Below, piece after piece: positions 36,513 through 46,850 of a stretch of 64,000 nt of DNA. Position 1 is the stretch's first letter, and every line of letters begins with the position of its first letter. Made by a program: the position numbers and the translations under genes. The notes beneath the pieces are model-generated. The model saw nothing but the letters and a program-made list of their open reading frames with translations, was not told where the DNA came from and did not search any database. The stretch comes from Lateolabrax maculatus. Its lineage: Eukaryota; Chordata; Actinopteri; Acropomatiformes; Lateolabracidae. The stretch lies in assembly GCA_031216445.1 (NCBI GenBank), contig CM062211.1:480001-544000 (forward strand), read 5' to 3'.

Positions 36513-38764
36513 AAAGGTATATACTGTACATCTATGTGCGTTCATGCATGCATATTGGTAACGATACACGCAAACAAACATGAACCCTTTGCTTTGCCCT
36601 ACCCAATAAATTAACAAAAAGTACCATTATATGCTGTATTTCCTTAGTCTTATACAACTGTAAATTAAATATATGGGGTCGGTCAGACAAAAACATTTGC
36701 CGACATTCCCTTGCACTGGAGTGTGAGTGGAAATGTTTCACTATTTTCTGAAATTTTATTTACAAAACCAGAAGAAACATCAAACTAAATTTTCAATAAA
36801 ATTTCCCAATACTAACATGCTAGCTTGACAGCTATGAACTTTACATTTTTATTTTGATACTTTTAAAATCTAGCTGCTCTTGCTGGTTTTTCCAAAGTTA
36901 CCTACCTCAGCTTTAAGCTCCAAGCTATTCATGCTTTTACAAGTTAAAGACCTATGTCACCAATGCTCATGTCTTTTAAATCGACACCCCCAGTTTGTAA
37001 CAGAAACGTTCTGTTAAAAAGTTGTAGTCTCCTGGCCCAAGCTGATATAACCCTGATGACATCCTATGACATCATTAGGGTTGTTTGCTCATACTTGACA
37101 AAGCTCATGCAAAATCACAGAAGGCATAGCAGTAGGCTACTCCTTGTGATGAATGAACAAACGTTCCTGTATAAAACTGGTGAGGTACAGTACAGCTATG
37201 TGGGAAGTAAATGATGGGCAAGGAGGCAGATGCATTTAGTTTTAATTTTGCTGAGCTTTAAGAATCAAATACACTCACAAAAAATTACTAATGTACTGTA
37301 ATGCAATATTTGACACCAGGAGGTTGCATCACCATATGACCATAACCAAAATCCCATGTGATATCTAGTCAGTGTTATAGGACAACACGTTTAATCAATG
37401 TCATATGAAAACCGCATATCTCCAAAAAGTCAGCCTTTCAGCAGCCAAAAGAGGTTTGTCCAGATTTGTTGTTAGACTGCAACCATCAAAATCAAAATCA
37501 AAATTCACTCCTCTCACCTTTCAGCTCCACAATTCTGCCAACCTTAACTACACCTGGTGTTAAAATGAAGGGACTATTTTGGGCTTTGTATGCCAACCAG
37601 GGTGTAATTATACCACTAAAGCTTAATGGCATTGTATGGGGTTGATTTCTGGACTGAAAAAGTGGTTATTTATGGGATGAATTAAACCAGCTAATTAGCC
37701 TTCCAGTCTGGGACCAAGGAGCTCGGGATCTATAACAAAGCTTGAGTTGAAATAAAAGGGTTAAATACTTTATGACCTTGTAAAGAGTAAATTCACACAC
37801 ACAGAAAGAGAAGAGACTGTAAACCAAGAAGGAGCCCAAGGTAGGTCTACAGGAAGTCTGGCCCTCTGACTAGTACAATGGGCTGAGGGAAATAAGGCCA
37901 CACTGCCACACAAAGAGCAGGGAGGAGGGGAATCACAACCTAAAATAAGCAAAGGCATATTGAAAGCTTAATGCAATTCTGGCTGATTCCAACTGAGGGT
38001 ACGCCAATATGTGGGGGTGCCATGACTTGACATGTGGCCATGTGCTTGACAAAAAGAAGAGGTTTATGGAGGGAACATGTTTATATCAATCATGGCAGCA
38101 TTACTGTCATCTGGGTGATTGTGCGTCGTGGCGAAGGACAGCAACAGGGTGAAGGCAAATAGATGATTAAGAAATTGGGGAGGGCAGCTTAGTGGACGAA
38201 TAAAGGGTAGGGTGACATAATGCTCTGCTAATGCTTGATTTATGTTTACTTCGTACAAAAACTGAAATGTAAGGACCTAAACTCATGTTCATATTGTTCA
38301 TCAGTATTCTGTTAACATGTACATGGATCAGCTTGTGTGACATGCAGGTCCACGCAACGCATTGTAGAGATTTGGGAGGTGTGCATGTTGGCCATTGATG
38401 TATTATAAGAACTTGATACTGGCCTCCAAAATGGTGTTCATTCACTTGTGTGAAAATTGTTTATATGCATTATCACAGAAGAATAATTCCAGTCTTATAC
38501 GACATGTCTGTTGCCTCCAAGGGGAAATGACGACATTTTACAAGGAAACTTAACAGCCACCTCACTACTGGTTAAAACTAAAAGCAAGTACAAAAATAAC
38601 AATCACCAACATAAACCACCATGTTCTGAACAGACACATTACAAACACTAACAAAAAGTAACATTTACATTTTGGAACACAAACAACAAATTAGGTACTG
38701 AGTCCAGCATTAGGCATGATGGAAACTTTGAAACTAACTAACTAATCACATACAAAAAAATGAC

Positions 38765-38860
38765 TTAAACTGTTGATCTATTATCAAAATAGTTGCCAAT
38801 TAATTTTCTGTTGATTCTGTTGACTAATTGATTAATTGACTATGTTGCAGCTCTAATTTC
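38765..38860 (-). repeat. 'GCTGCAACGATTA' family fragment
   Basis: Antisense fragment: 'AAAATAGTTGCCAATTAATT' and 'TGACTATGTTGCAGCTCTAA' match the reverse complement of the 39.49-kb copy. Confidence 0.55.
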
Positions 38861-39489
38861 CTGCTTATCACTCTGCTCTTGGGAAACAGCTGGCCTTAGA
38901 GAGTCCAAGGACCTCCTCATCTGGAACGTCAGAAATTCAAATTGTATGGGTGAAAAACTGGTGGGAAAAAGTGGGATCCAGAGGGCCTCAGAGTTTTTTT
39001 ACGGGAGTCAAATGGTCCCGAACACATTGTGAATTACCTGAATTTCACGATCCAGTAGAACCTCAAAGAACGAAAGGTCATAAAACAACAATTCAGATAT
39101 TTTCTGTTTATCTTTCCAGAACATTTTCAGACTTGGGATGCATGGGTCAAAACCTTTATAATAAGAAAGTATATGGTCTTAAATGTATTCATCCAGGAAT
39201 CCTTGCTATAAAAAATGTTTAGTAAACTCCAGGGCAAACAGATATTTCAACAGATCTCCTTGTCTTTCACACCAACAGCAGCAAGTATAGTAATTTTGAG
39301 TTAAGCAAACAATCAAAATGCTAAGGTTTTCAAAAGATCTCATCAAATACAACAATGACATCATCAACACCACAACAACCATTTGTTTAATAGTTACTCC
39401 ATCTAATTAGGATTACTTAGATATCTCAGTCACTACCAGCTCTGTCTGTGCTTGAACCACATATTTGTTCTCATACAAAAAGTTAAATC

Positions 39490-39720
39490 TAGAGCTGCAA
39501 CGATTAGCTGATTAATCAATAAGGCTAGTCGACTGACAAAACAATGAATCTACAATATCAGGATTTGGTGGTGTCCTTAGTCTTCTACAATAGAACACTG
39601 AGCAGTTTGGGCTTTGTAGTTAGACACAAGGATACAGGTGAAGACATCCCCTTTGACTCTGAGAAATTGTGATGGCCACTTTATAGATTTTATAGACAAA
39701 ACAATAATCAGTTGCAACCC
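39490..39720 (+). repeat. 'GCTGCAACGATTA' family repeat, copy 3
   Basis: Begins AGAGCTGCAACGATTAGC and ends AATAATCAGTTGCAACCC, so its ends are roughly inverted. Non-coding. Confidence 0.65.
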
Positions 39721-39753
39721 CATCACTGACTGTTAACTTGTTCTATAGTTAAA

Positions 39754-39754
<1 letters not shown>

Positions 39755-39786
<32 letters not shown>
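39755..39786. repeat. (CA)n microsatellite
   Basis: About 16 CA units. Confidence 0.95.
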
Positions 39787-39788
<2 letters not shown>

Positions 39789-39891
39789 AGATGCTCAGCA
39801 AGTTGGGGTGATTGGTGTTAGCAGAGCAGACAGAGGGGCATATGGTGGAAGCTTATCAGTGTAACCTCAGAGACTTGCTACAGCCTTGCTA

Positions 39892-39939
39892 CAACACACA
39901 CACACACGCGCACACACACACACACACGCACACACACAC
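39892..39939. repeat. (CA)n microsatellite with CG interruptions
   Basis: CA units broken by GCGC and GC steps. Confidence 0.93.
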
Positions 39940-41039
39940 CTGATCCTTCCAAAACAACATAACACCCAGAGACATAAATGTGTCTCACACACATTAAACA
40001 ACACTCTAAAAACAGCACTCAAGAACTCTGGGAAATGTGTCACTAAAATAAAACATCAAAAATGTACCAGTAGCAAAATAATTTGAGGTCAACTTGTTAT
40101 CAGGCCAAAAATGTGCAACCACAACTCACTTTCGACACACGTAGACTTTGCTACTTTGAACTTTGGCCCAGACACTCAGTTATACAAACAGAAGTTACCA
40201 ATTTGACTGTAAAGCAATACCCCAGCAACACAGCACTCTCTGTGCTGTTAGAACCACATCCAGAAGGCAAAGTTGTCAAAAAGTAAAACCACTCTGCCAT
40301 AATATGAATATGGTTTTATTGGTTTGGAACACAGAAATACAGAGTCAATGAGTGAACATATCTGGTGACAGTAGTACAAATGCTGCAACACCAGAGCTGA
40401 CTGGTGCCATCATAGAGGAGGCACCAGTAAGGAGGACGACACCAAAAGAGGATATTAATTACATGTCCGAGCTTCACATTTACAGGGTGAAAATGTAAAT
40501 ATATATTTTTGTAGCAAAAAATTTGCAACAACTGATTCAACACTGCTTATTTTCCTTCTGAGAAGGGAGCATCACCACCTTTAACCACACTTGTGGCAGC
40601 CATCAATGCAACTTTTTTTTTTAATCATTTCATCAGCAAGACTAGCATATCAAATATAAACGGTTCAATGAGAATTACAGAGAGACTTTTCTTTGACCAA
40701 ATGTGATTTGTGGGATTTATTTTTCTGTCAAAGTTAATTAAAATGGCTTTACAAACAAGTACAATATGGCTCAGTTTTCTACACCAGACGTTATGTTGTA
40801 GTCTACATGGAAGAATGTGAAATTGCCTTCTATTGGAAAACACTGAGGAAAACCTACAGTACAGTTATGAACAGCAGTTTCACTTTGACGGGTTCAGAGC
40901 AGTACAGCAGAACACAGGAAGCTTAAATCAGATTATAATATTTAGAAAAGATAGTGGCGATCGTTCACTCTGTTAACACACAAGAAGCTCATCCACCTTA
41001 AATTACACCAGTTCACTGGGCCTTGGCAGTGCTGCTGGG

Positions 41040-41365
41040 ACTCAGGCAGCCTGCCTACACCAAGCCTTACTGCAGCCTGCCTACACCAAGCCTTACTGCT
41101 GCCTGCCTACACCAAGCCTTACTGCAGCCTGCCTACACCAAGCCTTACTGCAGCCTGCCTACACCAAGCCTTACTGCTGCCTGCCTACACCAAGCAGCCT
41201 GCCTACACCAAGCCTTACTGCAGCCTGCCTACACCAAGCAGCCTGCCTACACCAAGCCTTACTGCAGCCTGCCTACACCAAGCAGCCTGCCTACACCAAG
41301 CCTTACTGCTGCCTGCCTACACCAAGCCTTACTGCAGCCTGCCTACACCAAGCCTTACTGCTGCT
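41040..41365. repeat. Minisatellite, 13 copies of a 26/17-bp unit
   Basis: A core GCCTGCCTACACCAAG occurs 13 times. Most copies are 26 bp apart (core plus CCTTACTGCA or CCTTACTGCT); three are shortened to about 17 bp, losing the CCTTACTGC part. Copies are almost identical, so the array is young or homogenised. It lies about 375 bp inside intron 1 of DENND5B from the exon 1 donor. The open frame across it on the plus strand is only a by-product of the repeat. Confidence 0.97.
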
Positions 41366-41740
41366 GGAGCCTTCACCAGAGCTTTCAGTTATAGGAGACA
41401 TGTACAGCATAACTCTGTAAGGGAAACTATAAGCCGTACTTGGGTATTTGGGGGTTTATAGTGTGTATGTGCTACTTATGGTAATGAGTTTTAAGACAAT
41501 GACTACAGCCTACAGCTTTGTAGTCTAGGTTGCTGACCTTAATGTGGATTGTATCATAACGTCACGTATCAGTGAATACAATATGCATGTATTAGCTCGG
41601 CTCCATAGCAGTGGAGGGATATTTGTAGTCAACAATGTTCCTAAAACGTGTTGAGCTGGAGGTCTATTGTGGTTCTTTTTTCTTAAGTCACGTAAAGGTT
41701 TTCCAAACCAACAAGATGCCGTAGAACAAATAGCTCATAC

Positions 41741-41849
41741 CTGCTAAATCGTCCGGTTCCAGTCCAGTTTCTGTGTCTATCCCGCAAATAACAAAGTAGT
41801 GTGCGAAGCGGCAGGGCGCCGCGCCGGACACCGCGGAGCTCCCACTCAT
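41741..41849 (-). CDS. dennd5b: DENND5B first coding exon with start codon
   Basis: The minus strand starts ATG at 41849 and encodes MSGSSAVSGAAPCRFAHYFV followed by ICGIDTETGLEPDDLA, then one base of a split Ala codon and donor GTATGA (41740-41735). PCRFAHYFV-CGID-GLEPD is the conserved N-terminus of DENND5B. The phase joins exon 2 (GCA-G|CT, Leu-Tyr-Gln) exactly. The annotated start is the natural one: the family protein begins Met-Ser-Gly. A longer open frame starting with ATG at 41886 overlaps here in a different frame and is not the gene. DENND5B acts at membranes as a Rab GEF; the paralogue DENND5A is the Rab6-interacting protein 1. Confidence 0.95.
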
Positions 41850-42130
41850 CCCGGCTCCGCTCTGCTCCTACTTCTCCACGCGACACATCTCAGGGAAAAG
41901 GGGAAACTGGGTGAAATGATCGATTCGGGGAAACTGCTCCTCTGTGTCGGGTCCCCGGCTGTAAATAAAAGCTTCGTAATAGACCGAAGTTGCTTTTAAA
42001 TGTCGTCCCAGTTTTGTTTGGGTGAACCGTGTCAGCGGAGGCTCACACACTGCCTGGACGTGCCGGCGGGGACAGCTCTGTGAGCCTCCGCCTCGGTGCA
42101 GGGCGGGATATTTAAATCTAGTCCTCCATT
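41850..42130 (-). promoter_or_regulatory. dennd5b: Presumed DENND5B promoter / 5' leader (CpG-rich)
   Basis: The 280 bp upstream of the start codon are the most GC- and CpG-rich in the window near a gene. They contain a GC box (GGGCGGG at 42101-42107) beside an AT-rich TATTTAAAT (about 42109-42117) that could act as a TATA-like element. The transcription start cannot be fixed by eye. Confidence 0.45.
42035..42091. promoter_or_regulatory. 13-bp perfect inverted repeat upstream of DENND5B
   Basis: GCGGAGGCTCACA (42035-42047) and TGTGAGCCTCCGC (42079-42091) are exact reverse complements separated by 31 nt. If the region is transcribed, it would form a GC-rich hairpin in the 5' leader about 190 nt before the start codon; if not, it is a palindromic site in the promoter. 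Confidence 0.6.
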
Positions 42131-43780
42131 CAATCTCTTCACTGACACAACGGCACACCTAGTTATTGTTTTCTTATAATATAACAAAAAAGGATCATTT
42201 GTCTGTTGTCCGTTTCCCTAAGTCTTATTTCGCCAATAAACCCACATGCAGCCGCATAATATAAGTATTAATGCGATAACATATGTCATCATGCAGGTAC
42301 AGTCTCTGGCTTTACTGTTTTAAATCCGTGTTTCCAGCTTGGGGACTTTATGGCTTTGTGGAAGAATCCAGTTATTATGCATGTCTTCCTCTATTGGTCA
42401 TGATCAGTTTTTGGCAGGGGCGTCGCAATTCTTTATGTGGGCTGCAGCCAGTGAACTCTATTATATTCAATGTAGTAGTCCAACATACAATAAAAGACAA
42501 GAGGTGGGGTAAAATGTTTTGACTAAATTTAATTATTAACAATAAAATTATTAAATAAGAATAACATATAAAACATGGGAAAAAAGACCAGCATGGGTGT
42601 TAAGCCAGACTCAAAACAATGGGTATGTTTCAAAATAAAATATTATTCATATTGTGTACTATATTCTAAATTGGAAAAATTCTACATATTTGTGAAAACC
42701 AGAAAACACTTTTTTTTATCATGTACATATATATTAAATGCTTCGACTAAAATAAGATCTGCATCTAAATTTAATGGGTTCTTCCTTACACCCTTCCACC
42801 AAGTTTCATGAAAACCATTCCAGTAGTTTTTTACATTATCTTGCAGACACACAGACTAACAAACAGCACTGAAAACAATCTCCTTGGAAGACGTAGGCTA
42901 ATGACAGATGAACAACCTACATTGAACAGTTTCAATATGCAGAGTATCTTACAGTCACATTAGGTTTCTAAAAGCCATAAAATTACCACATTTGGATTGA
43001 AACTTTTTCTAAGAATTTATTCTTTCATACTTTGAAACTATTTTTTTAAAACAAGAAAGAAAATAGGACCATATGCATGGAATAACATTTCTGTCCACCT
43101 ATAACAAAAAAAAAAAAAAAATTAAACTACAAGTGACTGTGTCGTGTAGGCCTACTTCAGGGATACAGTAACAGACAAAATACTCAGTTGCCCCAGACTT
43201 TAAAAGGATGGCAAAAAATCTTTGAATTCAACAGTAGCATATTAGGCAGCTCTGCACGCAATTGTTAATGTGTTGATAAATAAATAAAAAACTGTACATA
43301 ATGTATCCGCACAGTATTGGTATGTATATGAACACAGCAACAGTGCTGTCCTGATAAGTGCAGCTGAATGATCAGAAAGTCAATGAATGGTGTCCAGGTT
43401 GTGTGTTAGCCATCATCTGCGCCGCTAAACTGCTAAACACCACCTACTAGCTTCAGATTATTCATGACCTTTGACATGACCCATGACCCTTGAATACTGA
43501 CACGAAGATATGTTTTTCACTTGTGATTGCTGACATGTTTTTATAATGAATTTGTATTTGTTTTTTAGTAATTTAATATTTACTTTATCAGTATGTATTT
43601 CCAGGTGCATTACCTGTTTGGTAGAAATCCCCCAATCTTGATTTCTTGATTTCTTGATTTTTCTACCAGGAAGAGGTGGAGTTAGTAACATGTATTAGTG
43701 GGATAAGAATGCGTACAAATGGAGAGGGAGAGGAGGAGAGAGAAGCAATCTAAATCTATAGCAGCATAACTAACGGATGG
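42131..43780. other. Intergenic, no gene seen
   Basis: AT-rich sequence with short unsupported frames. About 42760-42870 is a common teleost repeat containing 'CACCAAGTTTCATGAAAACC' and 'CCAGTAGTTTTTTACAT'. The 3' UTR of the LINE that follows begins at about 43,690. Confidence 0.6.
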
Positions 43781-44410
43781 TTCAGGGCTCACCTTAGCCA
43801 GCCCCAACTATACGCTTTATCAAAGAAGAAAGTTTTTAGCATACTCTTAAATGAGGAGAGGGTGTGCGCCTCCTGAACCCAAACTGGGAGCTGATTCCAC
43901 AGGAGTGGAGCTTGATAACTGATGGCTCTGGCTCCCATTCTACTTTTAGAGACTTTAGGTACCACAAGTAACCCTGCATTCTGTGAGCGTAGTGCTCTAG
44001 TGGGGTAATACAGTACTATCAGCTCTTTAAGATATGATGGTACCATACTCTCATACTTGAAAATCCTCAAATAAACAATTGTTCGGTAGAAAGTCACAAA
44101 ACTGATTAACGACCACTTGCTCAAGGATTTTGGAGAGAAAGGGAAGGTTAGATATAGGTCTATAATTGGCTAAAACCCCTGGATCAAGCGTAGGCTTTTT
44201 AAGAAGAGATTTAATTACAGCTACTTTAAAGGACTGTGGTACATAGCCTGTTGATAAAGACAGATTGATCATGTCTAGTAAAGAAGTGCTAACTAAGGGT
44301 TAAAACTTCTGCAGCCTATATGGGATGGGGTCTAAGAGGCAGGTTGTTGGTTTAGACGAAGAAATCATTGAAGTTAGTTGGTGAAGGTCAATTGGAGAAA
44401 AATAGTCTAA
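43690..44410 (-). mobile_element. LINE with RT core deleted
   Basis: The minus strand from 44410 gives SPIDLHQLTSMI and, in a frame from 44272, GYVPQSFKVAVIKSLLKKPT followed by LANYRPISNLPFLSKILE, the N-terminal RT region. From about 44060 a shifted frame jumps to ELIVLYYPTRALRSQNAG and GARAISYQAPLLWNQLPVWV, the C-terminal ORF2 region. The whole catalytic palm, including FADD, is missing between them. The same C-terminal segment and 3' UTR occur on the plus strand at 60.88-61.4 kb. Confidence 0.88.
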
Positions 44411-45117
44411 ATATATATCTGGTTGTACAGCTGTTTCTAAGGTTCCTGTACTTATACATACCTATATACATATCTCTAGGGTGAAAGATCTGTGTTGGCT
44501 TTACTGGTATTTGATCAATTTTATGGGGTTTTTGATCTTAAAACCTCTAATTGATGCAGACCACACACACACATCGAAACAACTTAACATGCTATGATCT
44601 AAAGTAACCAAAGTCACCTCTAAATTGCCTATGGAGCCACAGTTTTACAGGTGCCGGTATAACATGTAACCACTAAAGTCAGCCACATACTGTGGCTACT
44701 GGCACTGCTGTTCATATTCAGCTGACAGAATCTGACGGATCACACCATATGGTTTGACACAGGCACTGGTGTTTATCATTTAAAATGGAGATCAGCTATT
44801 GCATAGCATGCTGGTATGTCTCCCTCTACTGGTAAAGAAGCAAGTACACACAAGCCAACAGTAATGGGTCAATTTAAGACTTAAGATCTATTTCACTATG
44901 AACATGCAAAAAAAAACCCCCAACATTTTCCAGTTTTCAAAGTACAAAAACTATCAACTTAAAAAGGGAAAGAATGTGATTAAAAAAACTAAAGTTTCAG
45001 AACACCTGAAAAGTTTCAAGTTTAGACAATCTTCCAGGCAAAACAATATAACAACATAAAGCTGAATTTTTGAATGACATTACGACAAACAGCAGATATA
45101 TTAACAGTATGCCGGTA

Positions 45118-45118
<1 letters not shown>

Positions 45119-45146
<28 letters not shown>
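45119..45146. repeat. (CA)n microsatellite
   Basis: About 14 CA units just 3' of the large-exon gene. Confidence 0.95.
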
Positions 45147-45148
<2 letters not shown>

Positions 45149-45269
45149 GATAAAATACAGAACATATAATATAATGTGGTCTGTCATTGTACTATACACA
45201 AATGCTGGAAAATCAAAGAATCAGATGCAACAACAGCAACTGCTGTTTTCAAACATGAACCTCCTGGAA

Positions 45270-45356
45270 CAAAGTTATTTTATAGACACTGGCACCTTTT
45301 TCCTCACAGATGGGGTCTTGGAGGGGTTCGACACTATTTCCTCTCCCTGCTGGAAC
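45270..45356 (-). CDS. Candidate terminal exon of the RESF1-like gene
   Basis: A minus-strand acceptor (...CCATTGTAG, AG at 45358-45357) follows the big exon's donor at 45490. Joining in the phase predicted from the donor gives only a few residues (Gly-Ser-Ser-Arg-Glu-Arg-Lys) and a stop. A different phase gives a more protein-like tail, EEIVSNPSKTPSVRKKVPVS, ending at a TAA near 45273. I cannot decide between these; the upstream gene has frame damage that could account for a mismatch. Confidence 0.35.
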
Positions 45357-45490
45357 CTACAATGGACAATACCAGAGAATGCAAAAAAAAGGATTACAAT
45401 TGTATGTCAGAATCCAGAAATCTTTGCTGATTTTCAACTGGCTGTGTATCATTAAAATGTAGCTAGCATATGCAAATGAACAATATGTAC

Positions 45491-46850
45491 CTTTCCTCCA
45501 TGTTCCCTGCACCAGAGGAAGGCTACTTTTTCTGTCTCTCCTGGTTGGGTAAAAACTCTTCTTCCAGTCTGTGGTCACTTGTTTCGTTGCTGCTGATTGC
45601 ACGGTTCTGGGAGTGTAAGGATGATCTAATGTTGAGGGGTTACTATAAGAGTGAGACCGCTGTAGTTTGGATGAGGACAAATAATGTCTGGGAATAGAGG
45701 TGCTCAGCTTAAACTTCCGAAGACTAGAGGTAGCAGAGGTTTCTCTAGACTGAGACAACCCTCTTGAGGAGGCTGAGCTTTGTCTGGCTTCAGAAAGTTG
45801 TCCACATGTGGAAGATGAGCTACTGATTGAGGTAGATGCCCCTTGCTGGCTAGGTAACGCAAGTTGTCTTGACATCAGTCTGGGTTTTGCTATGTTGGCC
45901 TGAACCTTATATTTTGTTGCATCATTTGCAGGTTTTGTTTTGGACACACATTTTTCTTTATATCTGTACAAAGGCTCTGTATTCTTTTCACAGGAGTCAG
46001 TCTTTTCCCTGCTTGCTGTGGGAATCTTTGGCACACAAGTTTCATATTTGCCCTGCATGTGGATTCTAGATTCTTTTAAAAGTTTCAATATATGATTGGG
46101 TGGGGAATATTCTAGAACAAGGAAGTAAGGAATCACAGGATTATGACCCAAAGAGTGGGTCTGTGTTTCCTTGTCCGCATACTGGGGCTGCTTCTTTGGG
46201 GAGTCTTTAGATGACAATCTGGATTTTTCAGTTCCACAATGATGGTACTCAGTTTCATTTGGTCTGTTTTGAACACATGGGGCATCACCACTGTCCACTG
46301 AAGAGAACATTCTTTTCCTGTTAGACTTTTTGTATTTTTGTTCATTGTCATACTCTGTGTCAGAGTCTAGGATAATTATTTCATCCTTTTTTGCAATCTG
46401 TTGTCTGTTGGTCTTGTGTTGAATATGCTTAGATCCAGCTTTGCCTTGAATCAGCAGTCTACATTTTTGCAAACAGTCAAACTTGTACAAGCTCCTGGTT
46501 TGACCTTTTTGTACATTCGTAACTTCCTCATCTTGTCCCTCCTTTTCAGATACGGGGTCATCTGTCTCTGGAGGCAGAAGTTCTGACCTCTTCTTCAACA
46601 ACTGCCTGGACCCCATCAAATAGTTGCGTTCTGATCCAGAGGAATAATCACAACTGTCTTCAGTTTCACAGCTGTTTTCAGGCTCAGAGTAGCACTTTCT
46701 GCTGTTCTGAGGTGTATGTGCTTCTCCCTCAAAGACCATTTCACATGCAGATGTACTCCAGCCAGATGCCACCTTATTCTTATATTGTCCAGCTTTCGCT
46801 TGTAGAAATCTTGTAACTGTGTCAAACACCCCTATTGTGGAAGAAGCAGA
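45491..46850 (-). CDS. RESF1-like gene, C-terminal part of the large exon
   Basis: This minus-strand frame is open for more than 450 codons and ends at a GTACAT donor (45490-45485). It is low in recognisable domains but has clear features: a SUMO-interaction-like motif DEIIILDSDTE (hydrophobic run followed by acids; 46352-46385), a basic patch KKSNRKRM after it, a Ser-rich stretch (ASTSISSSSSTCGQ) and a basic C-terminus (DWKKSFYPTRRDRKSS). These suggest a nuclear, mostly disordered protein. It is in a different frame from the preceding 1.3 kb, the change lying near 46,850 beside a GGGG run. A homologue of RESF1, a SETDB1-associated retroelement repressor, is my best guess from location and architecture only. 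Confidence 0.6.

Larger units (their letters stand above)
4984..41740 (-). other. dennd5b: DENND5B intron 1 (about 36.8 kb)
   Basis: This is the giant first intron, between the GTATGA donor of exon 1 and the acceptor of exon 2. I found no further coding exon inside it. Repeats are itemised separately. Stretches with no recognisable gene or named repeat include 5.1-6.3, 8.6-9.5, 11.1-12.5, 12.6-13.9, 15.1-16.9, 17.1-18.3, 18.5-20.0, 21.9-22.7, 23.7-24.5, 27.7-28.5, 29.5-33.3, 34.4-35.4, 36.5-38.7 and 39.95-41.0 kb. These may hold enhancers or conserved noncoding elements that cannot be judged from one sequence. Confidence 0.85.

Noticed and set aside
36123..36617. 164-residue minus ORF
   Set aside because: It reads antisense through a LINE 3' UTR fragment and GT/GTGA microsatellite; His/Thr/Ser runs come from the repeat.
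41040..41365. Possible CRISPR array
   Set aside because: Units are directly tandem with no unique spacers, in a vertebrate genome.
41023..41394. 123-residue plus-strand ORF of repeated PAYTKPYCSL-type sequence
   Set aside because: It is the minisatellite read through; unit length is not a multiple of three, so it cycles frames, and there is no gene context.
41683..41886. 67-residue minus-strand ORF over DENND5B exon 1
   Set aside because: It is a shadow in another frame; the real frame starts at 41849 and carries the conserved DENND5B N-terminus.
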